64,000 nt of DNA from Limimaricola hongkongensis DSM 17492 (GTDB lineage: Bacteria; Pseudomonadota; Alphaproteobacteria; Rhodobacterales; Rhodobacteraceae), in NCBI RefSeq assembly GCF_000600975.2, contig NZ_KK088649.1, positions 394,702 through 458,701 on the forward strand, read 5' to 3'. Below the pieces are notes generated by a model that worked only from the letters and a program-made list of their open reading frames with translations, searched no databases and was not told where the DNA came from. The position numbers and the translations under genes are program-made. The stretch's first letter is position 1; every line of letters starts with the position of its first letter. Positions 1-9,096 of this stretch are shown piece by piece.

Positions 1-1396
1 ACGCGTCGTCGTTGAGTATCGTCGCACGGCCCCCCGAATACGCCTCGATCACCCCCGGCACGAACAGGCCGAGCGAAAAGTCTTCGTCCGCCTCGTAGCC
101 ATTGTCGCCGATCACCTCGACGCCGACGGTGGCGGTGCGCTGGCCTTCGTGGATCGTCACCGTGCCGCTGGTCTGGACGAAGTCGCGCCCGGCCGTGGCG
201 CCGTCGCCGCGGGTCCTGTAGGAGATGTCGATGTCGAAGGGCGCCGGTCGGGACAGCTCCATCTCGAAGCTGGCGGTGACGCGGGCGTCGTCATGCTCGA
301 GAACCGTCGGGTCGGAGACATGCAGCGCAAGCGTGTTGCCGGCGCTGTCATTGTCGAGAACCCAGCCCACCGCCTGCGTGACCGTCGCCCGGCCCGGCAG
401 CAGCGCCCCGGTCGGTTCGAGCAATTCCAGAACCACGCTTTCATCGGTTTCGGGGTCGAGATCGCCATAGGGAAAGACCGAGACCTGCTTGACCATTTCG
501 CCGGGGCGGAAGGTCAGTGTGCCCGCCGAGTAGCTGCCGCCGCTGAAATGGTCGGTGCCGGGCTGGGCCAGACCCGCCGCGAGCCGCCAGCCCACCGTGA
601 CCGTTTCGCTGCTGGGTTCGGTCAGGCTGACCAGATATGTCAGCGTGTTGTAGCTGCTGTCGCCCTCGGTCAGGCTGCCGCCCCGCGCCAGCACATAGGG
701 GCCCGATCCCGCGTCGTCGTCGATCAACAGCGCCCGGCCGCCATCGGCTTGGCTGATCCCGTCCGGCAGGTCGAGTTGCAGCTCGATGGTCTCGAGCGAT
801 TCCAGGACGCGATCCCCCTTGAGGGGCACGCGAATGCGCGCCTCGGTCTCGCCCGGCGCGATGACCAGCGTGCCCGCCTTGCCGGCATGATCCTCGCCGG
901 CGCGGGCGGACCCGCCAAAGCTGTAGGGAATGCGCAGCTCCGACATCGCCGGGCGCGACAGCGACAGCTCGAACTCCGCGGTGCCGGTTTCGTTCATGCG
1001 CGGATCGCTGACCGAGATCGCCCGCGGCATGGCGAGACCGTCATCGTCGAGCACCCAGCCCACGGCCCGCAGCGAAGCCGCGCCATCCTCGAGCGTGGCG
1101 CGCGACGGGGTGAGCAGCTCGATCACGACGCTTTCGTCGGATTCGACCAGCGCATCGCCGAAGGGATAGGCCCTGACCTCCTTGAGCGTTTCGCCGGGAC
1201 GGAAGGTGACGACCCCGCTCGAATAGCTGCCGCCCGAGAAAAGATCGGTCTTCCCGGTGACCGATCCGCCGGTGATCTGCCATGGCACGGTGATCGTATC
1301 GGTCGAGATCCGGTCGAGAGTCAGGTTGAAGATCAGGGCTTGGTAGCTGCTTTGCCCCTCGGCAAGCGACGTGCCGGATACGGAAATCACGCTCAT
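1..1396 (-). CDS. Calx-beta repeat protein, N-terminal part (runs off window)
   Basis: The reading frame starts at 1396 (ATG, AAGG upstream) and stays open to the window edge, giving 465 residues with no stop. It holds four beta-rich domains, each ending in an acidic DDD/NDD motif, as in Calx-beta folds. They alternate A-B-A-B: domains 1 and 3 share the pattern SGGSY-x2-G-x2-TFRPGE, then a DESVV-ELL stretch and AVGWVLD; domains 2 and 4 share SDP, LSRP and a closing ILNDD or LIDDD. The repeat unit is therefore about 230 residues. There is no N-terminal signal peptide, which is usual for type I secreted RTX/adhesin proteins, whose secretion signal is C-terminal and would lie outside this window. 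Calx-beta domains bind calcium in other proteins. Secretion and adhesion are inference; the Calx-beta assignment is from pattern. Confidence 0.75.
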   Translation of the reverse strand, partial: MSVISVSGTSLAEGQSSYQALIFNLTLDRISTDTITVPWQITGGSVTGKTDLFSGGSYSSGVVTFRPGETLKEVRAYPFGDALVESDESVVIELLTPSRATLEDGAASLRAVGWVLDDDGLAMPRAISVSDPRMNETGTAEFELSLSRPAMSELRIPYSFGGSARAGEDHAGKAGTLVIAPGETEARIRVPLKGDRVLESLETIELQLDLPDGISQADGGRALLIDDDAGSGPYVLARGGSLTEGDSSYNTLTYLVSLTEPSSETVTVGWRLAAGLAQPGTDHFSGGSYSAGTLTFRPGEMVKQVSVFPYGDLDPETDESVVLELLEPTGALLPGRATVTQAVGWVLDNDSAGNTLALHVSDPTVLEHDDARVTASFEMELSRPAPFDIDISYRTRGDGATAGRDFVQTSGTVTIHEGQRTATVGVEVIGDNGYEADEDFSLGLFVPGVIEAYSGGRATILNDDA

Positions 1397-1629
1397 GGGA
1401 GACCTTTCAACAAAAACAACGGGAAACAATGAGACATGCGATGCGCCATCATAGCCTACACGTTAACGGATGATTCTCCGAGCCGTGCGATGTGTCCCGG
1501 AGGTGGTCGGCGCGGCGCAGAGCGACCGGTCCGGGTTGTCATTGCCCGTCGGCCGCGCGGCGCCTGCCCTGCGCGGGCCCGTGTCCGGGGGAGCGGGGTC
1601 CGTGGCCCGGGGCCCGGTTGCCCGTCCGG

Positions 1630-2550
1630 TCACCGGGCGCGGCGGTCATCGGCGCGGGTTTGGGCGGTGTCCGGTGCAATCTCCTCGCGCACCTGCCCCC
1701 ATGCGGTCAGCGTGAACACCACCGTGCCGCCGACCACGTTGCCCGCCAGCACCGGCAGGAAGAACGACAGGATCGCCGGACCCGGCGCCAGCTCGCCGAG
1801 GATCAGCAGGTAGGCCATCTCGACCGCGCCGGCGACGATATGGGTGAAATCGCCCGCGGCGATCAGCCATGTGAAGATGAAGATGATCCAGAAATGCTCC
1901 TGATCGCCCGAGGACAGCATCCAGACCAGCGCCGCGATCAGGATGCCGGCCGGGATCGCCTTGGCGAAACCCGCGGCGGCGCCCGCGCCGGTGGCGTGAT
2001 GCGACAGCTCGGCCATGGCCGCGGCGACCTCGGGCGGGATCGCCTGGGTCAGCGCATAGAAGGCGGCGGCGGCAAAGCAACCGATCAAGTTGGCGCCCAG
2101 CACGATGCCCCACAGCCGCGCCAGCCCACGGGCGCAGCGCGGGCCCGGACGGGTCAGCAGCGGCAGGACGGTGGTGATCGTGTTCTCGGTGAACAGCTGC
2201 ATCCGGCTCAGGATCACCAGCAGAAACCCGATCGTGTAGCCGATATTCTCGACCAGGGGCCGCCAGCCCGCCTCGGGCAGGTAGGCGCGAAACACCGCTT
2301 CGGCCAGCACCGACATCGAGATCAGCATGCCCGCGGCGATGCCCGAGAACACCAGAGAAGAGGTCGGGCGCATCAGCTCCTCTTCGCCCGCGCGCAACAC
2401 CACGTGATAGACGAGCCGCGGCGACAGGTGTCCCGCGCGCGAGACGGCCTCGTCCTCCTGATGGCTGCGGACCTTCGCGGTCGGGGCGCTCTCTCGCGGT
2501 TGGGCGGGGGCGGTCCTGTCCTTGTCGGTGCTGCGGTGCGCGTCGGTCAT
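1630..2550 (-). CDS. Formate/nitrite transporter (FNT) family protein
   Basis: 306 residues. The first 60 are hydrophilic and charged, followed by about six hydrophobic segments with the FNT channel layout: RPTSSLVFSGIAAGM, a VENIGYTIGFLLVI helix, TENTITTVLPLL, GANLIGCF, and a late GNVVGGTVVF helix. The family are pentameric inner-membrane channels for small monovalent anions such as formate and nitrite. The long N-terminal extension and the TENTI-TTVLPLL variant resemble the YfdC-like subgroup rather than FocA, so the substrate is not predictable. The start at 2550 has AGGAGA seven bases upstream. The gene stands alone, between the Calx-beta gene and the ilvE terminator. Confidence 0.85.
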   Translation of the reverse strand: MTDAHRSTDKDRTAPAQPRESAPTAKVRSHQEDEAVSRAGHLSPRLVYHVVLRAGEEELMRPTSSLVFSGIAAGMLISMSVLAEAVFRAYLPEAGWRPLVENIGYTIGFLLVILSRMQLFTENTITTVLPLLTRPGPRCARGLARLWGIVLGANLIGCFAAAAFYALTQAIPPEVAAAMAELSHHATGAGAAAGFAKAIPAGILIAALVWMLSSGDQEHFWIIFIFTWLIAAGDFTHIVAGAVEMAYLLILGELAPGPAILSFFLPVLAGNVVGGTVVFTLTAWGQVREEIAPDTAQTRADDRRAR

Positions 2551-2655
2551 GCGGTCTCCTCGAGGGGGGCGTTGACGGTACAGCTATGACGCGACCGGCC
2601 CGAGGAAAGCGGGGGCGGTGCCCGCGCGGGTCCCGCCCCGGCGTGCGGCGGCACG

Positions 2656-2686
2656 AAAAAGGGGCGACGCCGCGTGGCGCCGCCCC
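2656..2686 (-). terminator. Intrinsic terminator of ilvE
   Basis: Read on the minus strand, an 11-bp stem (arms 2676-2686 and 2661-2671, one G-U pair) with a 4-base loop is followed by five T. It lies 33 bases past the ilvE stop. Confidence 0.8.
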
Positions 2687-2718
2687 CCATGAAGGCACGT
2701 TCGAACGGATCGGGCCGG

Positions 2719-3588
2719 TCAGGCGCGGACCAGCTTCTCGTAGCTTTCGGCGATGTCGCGGGTCAGCGCGCCGACCTCGAAATTGTAATCGCCGATCTGC
2801 CCCACCGGCGTGACCTCGGCCGCCGTGCCGGTGAGCCAGCACTGCTCGAAGCCTTCGAGTTCCTCGGGCATGATGTGGCGCTCATGCACGGTCAGCCCCT
2901 TTTCGCGCAGCATGCCGATCACGGTCTGCCGGGTGATGCCGTTGAGGAAGCAGTCGGCCAGCGGCGTGTGCACCTCGCCATCCTTGACGAAGAACATGTT
3001 GGCGCCGGTCGCCTCGGCCACGTAGCCGCGATAGTCGAACATCAGCGCGTCCGAGCAGCCCTTGGCCTCGGCGGCGTGCTTGGACATGGTGCAGATCATG
3101 TAAAGACCGGCGGCCTTGGCCTGGGACGGCGCGGTCTCGGGGGAGGGGCGCTTCCACTTGGCGATGTCGAGCTTGGCGCCCTTCATCTTGGCGTCGCCGT
3201 AATAGCTGCCCCATTCCCACGCCGCGATCGCGAGCCGGACCGGGTTGCGCTGCGAGGCCACGCCCATGTCGGGGCCGGCGCCGCGCCAGGCGATGGCGCG
3301 CACATAGGCGTCCTTCCAGCCATTGGCTTCGAGCACCGCGTATTTCGCGGCGCCGATCTCGTCGACCGTGTAGGGGATCTCGAAATCCAGAAGCTCGGCC
3401 GAGCGGCGCAGCCGTTCGGAATGCGCCATGCCCTTGAAGATCCGGCCATTGTAGCACCGCTCGCCCTCGAACACCGAGGAGGCATAGTGCAGCGCGTGGG
3501 TCAGGATGTGGACATTGGCCTCCCGCCATTCCACCAGCTTCCCGTCGAGCCAGATCTTCCCGTCGCGATCGTCGTAGCCGCCCGCCAT
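2719..3588 (-). CDS. ilvE: Branched-chain amino acid aminotransferase
   Basis: 289 residues, a class IV PLP-dependent aminotransferase that interconverts Leu/Ile/Val with their 2-oxo acids using glutamate. The PLP lysine is probably Lys158 in PSQAKAAGLY; the EATGANMFF segment near residue 192 and the GITRQTVIG segment that bind the cofactor phosphate are present, and HYASSVFEGER near residue 34 is typical of BCATs. The ATG at 3588 is preceded by GGGAGG at a 6-base gap, so an open frame reaching further upstream is not coding. The gene is divergent from petP and ends in its own terminator. Anthranilate or D-amino-acid lyase/transaminase relatives share the fold, but the motifs fit BCAT best. 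Confidence 0.92.
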   Translation of the reverse strand: MAGGYDDRDGKIWLDGKLVEWREANVHILTHALHYASSVFEGERCYNGRIFKGMAHSERLRRSAELLDFEIPYTVDEIGAAKYAVLEANGWKDAYVRAIAWRGAGPDMGVASQRNPVRLAIAAWEWGSYYGDAKMKGAKLDIAKWKRPSPETAPSQAKAAGLYMICTMSKHAAEAKGCSDALMFDYRGYVAEATGANMFFVKDGEVHTPLADCFLNGITRQTVIGMLREKGLTVHERHIMPEELEGFEQCWLTGTAAEVTPVGQIGDYNFEVGALTRDIAESYEKLVRA

Positions 3589-3741
3589 GGCGTGCCTCCC
3601 TGTCAAGATGCCGGGCGCGGATTCGGACCTCGAGACCGAAAATTGCGCCTCATGGGGCAAATCGCTAGACCTTCGCCCTTGGAATGTCAACAAGGCTGAC
3701 GTATTGTGTCCCGAAGGGCAAGACCGAAGGGGACAGACCGC

Positions 3742-4248
3742 ATGGCCGAGGCACCGCTGCCGCAGGGAGGATCGAGCCTTCTCTTCCTGACGGACGAACA
3801 GCTCAGGAAGGGCATCGAGGCGATGTTCTTTGCCTATCGCGGCTTTACCGCCGATCCCGACCGCATCCTCGAGGGACGCGAGATGGGCCGCGCCCATCAC
3901 CGGGCGATCCATTTCATCCACCGTTCCCCCGGCACCACCGTGTCGAACCTGATGGCGCTTCTGGGCGTCACCAAGCAGTCGCTGAACCGGGTGCTCAGGG
4001 CGCTGATCGCCGAAGGGCTGGTCGAGGTGCGGGTCGGGCGGCGCGACCGGCGCGAGCGCAACCTGCACCTGACGCCGGAGGGGGCGGCGCTGGAGCGCGA
4101 GCTGTCGGATGCCCAGCGCGAGCGGATGCGCGCCGCCTACCGCACCGCCGGGCCGGTGGCCGTGGCCGGATTCCGGCAGGTGCTCGAGGCGATGATGGAC
4201 GAGGAAAGCCGCCGTCAATACGAGGCGTTGGCCGGGAGGGGCGGCTGA
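3742..4248 (+). CDS. petP: MarR-family regulator, PetP-like
   Basis: 168 residues. A winged helix-turn-helix of MarR type lies around residues 50-110: GTTVSNLMALLGVTKQSLNR (recognition region), then a wing with VGRRDRRERNLHLTPEG. An N-terminal helix (residues 15-45) would form the dimer interface. The ATG at 3742 has AAGGGG upstream. The stop overlaps the start of the response regulator gene (TGATG), so the two are translationally coupled. In Rhodobacter capsulatus a coupled petP-petR pair of this kind lies next to the bc1 operon; the orthology here rests on pair architecture and my memory of the family. Here petABC is about 18 kb away. Confidence 0.75.
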   Translation: MAEAPLPQGGSSLLFLTDEQLRKGIEAMFFAYRGFTADPDRILEGREMGRAHHRAIHFIHRSPGTTVSNLMALLGVTKQSLNRVLRALIAEGLVEVRVGRRDRRERNLHLTPEGAALERELSDAQRERMRAAYRTAGPVAVAGFRQVLEAMMDEESRRQYEALAGRGG

Positions 4249-4949
4249 TGAGCACCGAGCTTGCGCATATTCTCGTGGTGGATGACGACGCGCGGCTGCG
4301 CGCGCTGTTGCAGAAATTCCTTGCCCGGCACGGCTATCTCGTCACCGGGGCGCGCGACGCCGCCCATGCGCGCCGGCTGCTGACCGGGCTCGATTTCGAC
4401 CTGATCGTGCTCGACGTGATGATGCCCGGCGAGGATGGCATCACGCTGTGCCGGGCCCTGCGCGAGAAGCTGCCGGTGCCGATCCTGCTTCTGACCGCAC
4501 GCGGTGAGACCGAGGACCGCATCATGGGGCTCGAAGCCGGGGCGGACGACTACATCGCCAAGCCCTTCGATCCCAAGGAGCTTCTGCTCAGGATCAACGC
4601 GGTGCTGCGCCGCCAGCCCGCGCCCGACCCGGTGCCGGAGCGGCCCACCACGCTGGAGCTCGGCCCGGTGCGCTACGACGTGACCCGTGGCGAGATGTGG
4701 GAGGGCGAGAGCCGGATCCGGCTGACCGCGACCGAATCGCAATTGATGCGGATCTTCGCCGCCCGCCCCGGCGAAGCGGTGAGCCGCGCCAGCCTCGTCG
4801 AGGAGCTGGGCCGCGGCGGCGGCCAGAGCCAGGAGCGCGCGGTCGACGTGCAGATCACGCGGCTCCGGCGCAAGTTCGAAGCCGACCCGCGCCAGCCGCG
4901 CTATTTGCAGACGGTGCGCGGCGAGGGCTACATGCTGGCCCCGGACTGA
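4248..4949 (+). CDS. petR: OmpR-family response regulator, PetR-like
   Basis: 233 residues. The receiver domain (about 7-120) has the acidic pocket VVDDD, the phospho-acceptor Asp56 in LIVLDVMMPGEDG, the LLLTARG switch and the KPFD lysine. The C-terminal winged helix (about 135-230) has LTATESQLMRIFAARPGEAVSR, the recognition helix RAVDVQITRLRRKFE and TVRGEGYML. It starts one base before the end of petP. PetR of Rhodobacter is reported as an essential regulator encoded beside bc1 genes. No partner histidine kinase lies next to it. The stop codon is followed after 3 bases by a perfect 32-bp inverted repeat. Confidence 0.85.
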   Translation: MSTELAHILVVDDDARLRALLQKFLARHGYLVTGARDAAHARRLLTGLDFDLIVLDVMMPGEDGITLCRALREKLPVPILLLTARGETEDRIMGLEAGADDYIAKPFDPKELLLRINAVLRRQPAPDPVPERPTTLELGPVRYDVTRGEMWEGESRIRLTATESQLMRIFAARPGEAVSRASLVEELGRGGGQSQERAVDVQITRLRRKFEADPRQPRYLQTVRGEGYMLAPD

Positions 4950-4952
4950 CGC

Positions 4953-5037
4953 GGCGGGATTTGCGTATTTGCGGAATGGTGAAACAGCCGGGCGCGCCAT
5001 TTGCCTTTCACCATTCCGCAAATACGCAAATCCCGCC
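4953..5037. repeat. Dispersed palindromic element, copy 1 (perfect pair)
   Basis: The arms 4953-4984 and 5006-5037 are perfect 32-base inverted copies around a 21-base spacer, which itself contains the palindrome GGCGCGCC (4991-4998). The core is GCGTATTTGCGGAATGGTGA. Four related copies lie at 12578, 23101, 27707 and 60614. There is no T-run after the dyad, so it is not a standard intrinsic terminator, although it sits right after petR. Confidence 0.9.
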
Positions 5038-5106
5038 CGTTTCGGCCCGCGCGACGGTGATCGTCCCGCGCTTGCACCTGGCCCCGATCTGCGCTTGCCT
5101 GCGGGG

Positions 5107-6033
5107 ATGACCACAGCGCTTCTCACCCATCCCGACGGCTTTGACCACGACACCCCGCCCGGCCATCCCGAGCAGGTCGCCCGGCTGCAGGCCGTGCTCG
5201 ACGCGCTCGGCGGCATCGAGCTGTTGCGCGTCAAGGCGCCGCTCGCGGCCGAGGCCGACCTGCTGCGCGTGCACCCCAAGCCCTATCTCGACGACCTGCG
5301 CAATGATGCGCCCGAACATGGCCGCCGCCAGCTCGACGCCGACACCTGGCTCTCGCCCGGCAGCCTCGGCGCGGCGTGGCGCGGCGCGGGGGCGGCGATC
5401 CGGGCGGTGGACATGGTGCTCGGGGGCGAGGCGGCCAACGCCTTTTGCGCGATGCGCCCGCCCGGCCACCACGCCGAGCGTGAGACCGCGATGGGGTTCT
5501 GCCTTCTGGGCAATGTCGCGGCGGCGGCGAAGCACGCGCTCGACCATCACGGGCTGGACCGCGTGGCGATCGTCGATTTCGACGTGCATCACGGCAACGG
5601 CACGCAGGATCTGGTCGAGGATGATGCGCGCATCCTGTTCTGCTCGACCCACGAGATGCCGCTTTATCCGGGCACGGGCGATCCGTCGGAGACCGGCCCG
5701 CATGGCACGGTGGTCAACGTGGCGCTGCGCGCGGGCACGGACGGGGCGGGGCTGCTGGCGGCTCTGGAGGACAAGGTATTCCCGAGGGTCGCGGCGCATC
5801 GGCCCGAACTGATCCTCGTCTCTGCCGGGTTCGACGCGCACCGCGAAGACCCGCTGGCCGGGCTGATGCTCGAGACCGAGGATTTCGCGCGGATCACGTC
5901 CAGGATCTGCGATCTGGCCGACGATCTGTGTGCGGGGCGCGTGGTCTCCGCGCTCGAAGGCGGTTATGACCTGAACGCGCTGGGCGCCTCGGCGGCGGCC
6001 CATGTCAGGATATTGGAGGAACGCGGACGATGA
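5107..6033 (+). CDS. Histone deacetylase-family (acetylpolyamine/acuC-like) deacetylase
   Basis: 308 residues with the arginase/deacetylase fold. The active-site series is present: RPPGHHAE (catalytic His pair, about residue 119), the zinc ligands in DFDVHHGNGTQD (about residue 158), GFDAHREDPL with the third zinc Asp, and a late EGGYD. These enzymes hydrolyse acetyl groups from lysines or polyamines in the cytoplasm; the real substrate is unknown. The ATG at 5107 (MTTALLTHPDGFD) was chosen because upstream in-frame codons come from the palindromic element. The stop overlaps the xseB start (ATGA), making a dense run with xseB, ispA and dxs. Confidence 0.9.
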   Translation: MTTALLTHPDGFDHDTPPGHPEQVARLQAVLDALGGIELLRVKAPLAAEADLLRVHPKPYLDDLRNDAPEHGRRQLDADTWLSPGSLGAAWRGAGAAIRAVDMVLGGEAANAFCAMRPPGHHAERETAMGFCLLGNVAAAAKHALDHHGLDRVAIVDFDVHHGNGTQDLVEDDARILFCSTHEMPLYPGTGDPSETGPHGTVVNVALRAGTDGAGLLAALEDKVFPRVAAHRPELILVSAGFDAHREDPLAGLMLETEDFARITSRICDLADDLCAGRVVSALEGGYDLNALGASAAAHVRILEERGR

Positions 6034-6272
6034 GCGACGCGACACCCGTGAACGAGATGAGCTTCGAGGCGGCGATCCGCGAGCTGGAGCAGGTGGTGGG
6101 CAAGCTGGAGCGCGGCGATGTCGCGCTCGACGATTCCATCGCGCTCTACCAGCGCGGCGCCGAGCTGAAGGCGCGCTGCGAAAAGCAGCTCGCCGATGCC
6201 GAGGAGAAGGTCGCCAAGATCACCCAAGGCCCCGATGGCGAGGCGCAGGGCACCGCGCCGCTCGATGGCTGA
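6030..6272 (+). CDS. xseB: Exodeoxyribonuclease VII small subunit
   Basis: 80 residues, the normal size. It shows the family helix pair: SFEAAIRELEQVVGKLERGDVALDDSIALYQRGAEL followed by KQLADAEEKVAKI. XseB joins XseA to form exonuclease VII, which degrades single-stranded DNA. xseA is not in the window. It overlaps the deacetylase stop by 4 bases and the ispA start by 8 bases, so translation is coupled along the run. The neighbouring order deacetylase-xseB-ispA-dxs recurs in Rhodobacteraceae. Confidence 0.93.
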   Translation: MSDATPVNEMSFEAAIRELEQVVGKLERGDVALDDSIALYQRGAELKARCEKQLADAEEKVAKITQGPDGEAQGTAPLDG

Positions 6273-7131
6273 GGCGTTCCGCGCCGCGTTGGCGCAGGCG
6301 GGGCGCGATGCGCAGGCGCTGATTTCGGCGCGGCTCGGGCGGCATGACCTGCCCGTGGCCCGCGCGATGGAGCACGCCGTCACCGGCGGCAAGGGGCTGC
6401 GCGGTTTTCTCGTGCTCGAAGGCGCGAAGCTGCACGGCGTGGCGCGCGAGGCGGCGCTTTTGCCCGCCGCCGGGATCGAGGCGCTGCACGCCTATTCCCT
6501 CGTGCATGACGATTTGCCCGCCATGGATGACGACGATCTGCGCCGGGGCCGGCCCACCGTGCATGTCGCGTGGGACGAGGCGACCGCGATCCTCGCGGGC
6601 GACGCGCTGCAAAGCCTTGCCTTCGAGCTCTGCGCCGATCCGGCGGTCGGGCCGCACCGCGCCGATCTGTGCCTCGCGCTCGCGCGGGCGGGTGGCATCG
6701 CGGGGATGGTCGGCGGGCAGGCGCGCGACATCATGGCCGAAAGCGCCGAGACACCGCTCGATCTGGCGCAGATCACCGAGCTGCAGCAGGGCAAGACCGG
6801 GGCGCTGATCCGCTGGTCGGCCGAGGCGGGCGCGGTGATGGCCGGGGCCGATACCCGGCCCTTGGGGCGCTATGCCGCGGCTCTGGGCCTTGCCTTTCAG
6901 ATCGCGGACGACATCCTCGACGTGGAGGGGGACGCGGTCAGGATGGGCAAGGCGGTGCGCAAGGATGCGGGCGCGGGCAAGGCGACCTTCGTGTCGCTGC
7001 TCGGGCTCGGCGCGGCGAAAACCCGCGCGCGCGATCTGGTCGAGACCGCCTGCGATGCGCTGTCGCCCTATGGCGCGGGCGCGGCAACCTTGCGCGAGGC
7101 GGCCCGCTTCGTTATCGCGCGCGACAACTGA
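6265..7131 (+). CDS. ispA: Farnesyl/geranyl diphosphate synthase
   Basis: 288 residues, an all-alpha trans-isoprenyl diphosphate synthase. The first Asp-rich motif is [18 protein letters not shown] (residues 81-98), with the two extra residues between the Asp pairs and no bulky residue just before it, as in bacterial FPP synthases. The second motif is [13 protein letters not shown] (about 212-224). GGKGLR (42-46) binds the diphosphate of IPP. It condenses IPP with DMAPP/GPP in the cytosol. ATG at 6265 overlaps xseB by 8 bases. It directly precedes dxs, so one transcript probably supplies both the start and a later step of isoprenoid synthesis. Confidence 0.93.
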   Translation: MAEAFRAALAQAGRDAQALISARLGRHDLPVARAMEHAVTGGKGLRGFLVLEGAKLHGVAREAALLPAAGIEALHAYSLVHDDLPAMDDDDLRRGRPTVHVAWDEATAILAGDALQSLAFELCADPAVGPHRADLCLALARAGGIAGMVGGQARDIMAESAETPLDLAQITELQQGKTGALIRWSAEAGAVMAGADTRPLGRYAAALGLAFQIADDILDVEGDAVRMGKAVRKDAGAGKATFVSLLGLGAAKTRARDLVETACDALSPYGAGAATLREAARFVIARDN

Positions 7132-7148
7132 ACATCAGGGGGCTCGCC

Positions 7149-9089
7149 ATGACCCAGACGCCGAACCGCCCCGTCACGCCCATCCTCGACCGGGTGAAGA
7201 TCCCCGCCGACATGAAGCGGCTGAGCGACGCCGAGCTCAAGCGGCTCGCCGACGAGCTGCGCGCCGAGACGATCTCGGCGGTGAGCGAGACCGGCGGGCA
7301 TCTGGGCGCGGGCCTCGGCGTGGTCGAGATGACCGTGGCGCTGCACGCGGTGTTCGACACGCCGCGCGACCGGCTGATCTGGGATGTGAGCCACCAGTCC
7401 TACCCGCACAAGATCCTGACCGGGCGGCGCGACCGGATCCGCACCCTGCGCCAGAAGGGCGGTCTGTCGGGCTTCACCAAGCGCTCGGAGAGCGCCTATG
7501 ACCCGTTCGGCGCCGCCCACAGCTCCACCTCGATCTCGGCGGCGCTGGGGCTGGCGACGGCGCGCGATCTCGGCGGGCGCGGGATCGAGGGCGAAAGCGT
7601 CGGCGACTGCATCGCGGTGATCGGCGACGGCGCGATGAGCGCGGGCATGGCCTATGAGGCGATGAACAATGCGGGCCATCTGGGCAAGCGGCTCATCGTC
7701 ATCCTCAACGACAACGAGATGTCGATCGCGCCGCCGGTGGGCGCGATGTCCTCCTATCTCTCGCGGCTCTACGCCGGCGCGCCGTTCCAGGAGTTCAAGG
7801 CGCTGGCCAAGGGGGCGGTGAGCTTCCTGCCGCCGCCCTTCCAGGAGGGGGCCAAGCGTGCCAAGGACGTGTTCAAGCACATGACCGTCGGCGGCACGCT
7901 GTTCGAGGAGCTGGGCTTTTCCTATATCGGTCCGATCGACGGGCACGACATGGAGCAGATGCTTTCGGTGCTGCGCACCGTGAAGGCGCGCGCCGACGGG
8001 CCGGTGCTGATCCACGCGATCACCCGCAAGGGCAAGGGTTATGCCCCTGCCGAGACGGCCTCGGACAAGGGTCACGCGACCGCCAAGTTCGACATGGTGT
8101 CGGGCAAGCAATCCAAGGCCAAGAGCAACGCACCCTCCTACACCTCGGTGTTTTCCGACAGCCTCGTCAAGCTGGCGGAGACCGACGACAAGATCGTCGC
8201 CGTGACGGCGGCGATGCCCGACGGCACGGGGCTTGCGCGGTTCATGGACCGCTATGCCAGCCGCTGCTTCGACGTCGGCATCGCCGAGCAGCACGCCGTG
8301 ACCTTTGCCGCCGGTCTCGCGGCGGGGGGCATGAAGCCGTTCTGCGCGATCTACTCGACCTTCCTGCAGCGCGGCTACGATCAGGTCGTGCATGACGTGG
8401 CGATCCAGCGGCTGCCGGTGCGCTTCGCGATCGACCGCGCGGGTCTCGTCGGGGCCGATGGCGCGACCCATGCCGGATCGTTCGACGTGGGCTTCATGGC
8501 CAACCTGCCGGGCATGGTGGTGATGGCCGCCGCCGACGAGGCGGAGCTGGCGCGCATGGTGGTCACGGCGGCGGCGCATGACGAAGGCCCGATCGCCTTT
8601 CGTTTTCCGCGCGGCGAAGGCGTCGGCGTCGAGATCTCCGCCGAGGCGCAGCCCATCGAGATCGGAAAGGGCCGGATCGTGCAGGAGGGCAGCCGCGTGG
8701 CGCTTTTGTCCTTTGGCACGCGGCTGTCGGAGGTCACGAAGGCCTCCGAGGCGCTGGCCGCGCGCGGCATCACGCCGACCATTGCGGATGCCCGCTTCGC
8801 CAAGCCGCTGGATCGCGAGATGATCCTGGGGCTGGCGGCGGATCACGAGGCGCTGATCACCATCGAGGAAGGCGCCGTCGGCGGCTTTGGCAGCCATGTG
8901 GCGCAGCTTCTCGCGGATGAGGGCGTGTTCGACCACGGCCTGAAGTTCCGCTCCATGGTGCTGCCCGATATCTTCATCGATCAGGCCAGCCCGGCGGACA
9001 TGTACGAAACGGCGCAGCTTTCGGCGCGGCACATCGAGGAAAAGGTGCTCTCGGTGCTGGGTGTCGAGGTGATCGGCAAGCGCGCCTGA
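7149..9089 (+). CDS. dxs: 1-deoxy-D-xylulose-5-phosphate synthase
   Basis: 646 residues, full length. It makes DXP from pyruvate and glyceraldehyde 3-phosphate using TPP, the entry step of the MEP pathway. Visible are the N-terminal TPP fold with [19 protein letters not shown] (about residues 158-176), the Dxs-specific [13 protein letters not shown] and HKILTGRRD segments, the pyrimidine-domain catalytic glutamate in [18 protein letters not shown], and the C-terminal transketolase domain ending with [13 protein letters not shown] at 7149 follows ispA by 17 bases. It is convergent with the acyltransferase gene, 7 bases away, and no clear terminator is seen between them. Confidence 0.96.
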   Translation: MTQTPNRPVTPILDRVKIPADMKRLSDAELKRLADELRAETISAVSETGGHLGAGLGVVEMTVALHAVFDTPRDRLIWDVSHQSYPHKILTGRRDRIRTLRQKGGLSGFTKRSESAYDPFGAAHSSTSISAALGLATARDLGGRGIEGESVGDCIAVIGDGAMSAGMAYEAMNNAGHLGKRLIVILNDNEMSIAPPVGAMSSYLSRLYAGAPFQEFKALAKGAVSFLPPPFQEGAKRAKDVFKHMTVGGTLFEELGFSYIGPIDGHDMEQMLSVLRTVKARADGPVLIHAITRKGKGYAPAETASDKGHATAKFDMVSGKQSKAKSNAPSYTSVFSDSLVKLAETDDKIVAVTAAMPDGTGLARFMDRYASRCFDVGIAEQHAVTFAAGLAAGGMKPFCAIYSTFLQRGYDQVVHDVAIQRLPVRFAIDRAGLVGADGATHAGSFDVGFMANLPGMVVMAAADEAELARMVVTAAAHDEGPIAFRFPRGEGVGVEISAEAQPIEIGKGRIVQEGSRVALLSFGTRLSEVTKASEALAARGITPTIADARFAKPLDREMILGLAADHEALITIEEGAVGGFGSHVAQLLADEGVFDHGLKFRSMVLPDIFIDQASPADMYETAQLSARHIEEKVLSVLGVEVIGKRA

Positions 9090-9096
9090 CCCGGCT

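Noticed and set aside
149-1432. A plus-strand frame of 427 codons at the left edge
   Set aside because: The minus strand encodes the Calx-beta domains with clear repeats; the plus frame is their shadow.
4953-5037. Copy 1 of the dispersed element as a normal intrinsic terminator
   Set aside because: The stem is far longer than usual and no T-run follows; similar elements are also found as single arms that cannot fold this way.
7068-9032. A 654-codon open frame on the minus strand across dxs
   Set aside because: It is the antisense shadow of the intact dxs gene, with the low-complexity His/Arg/Gly composition typical of high-GC shadows.
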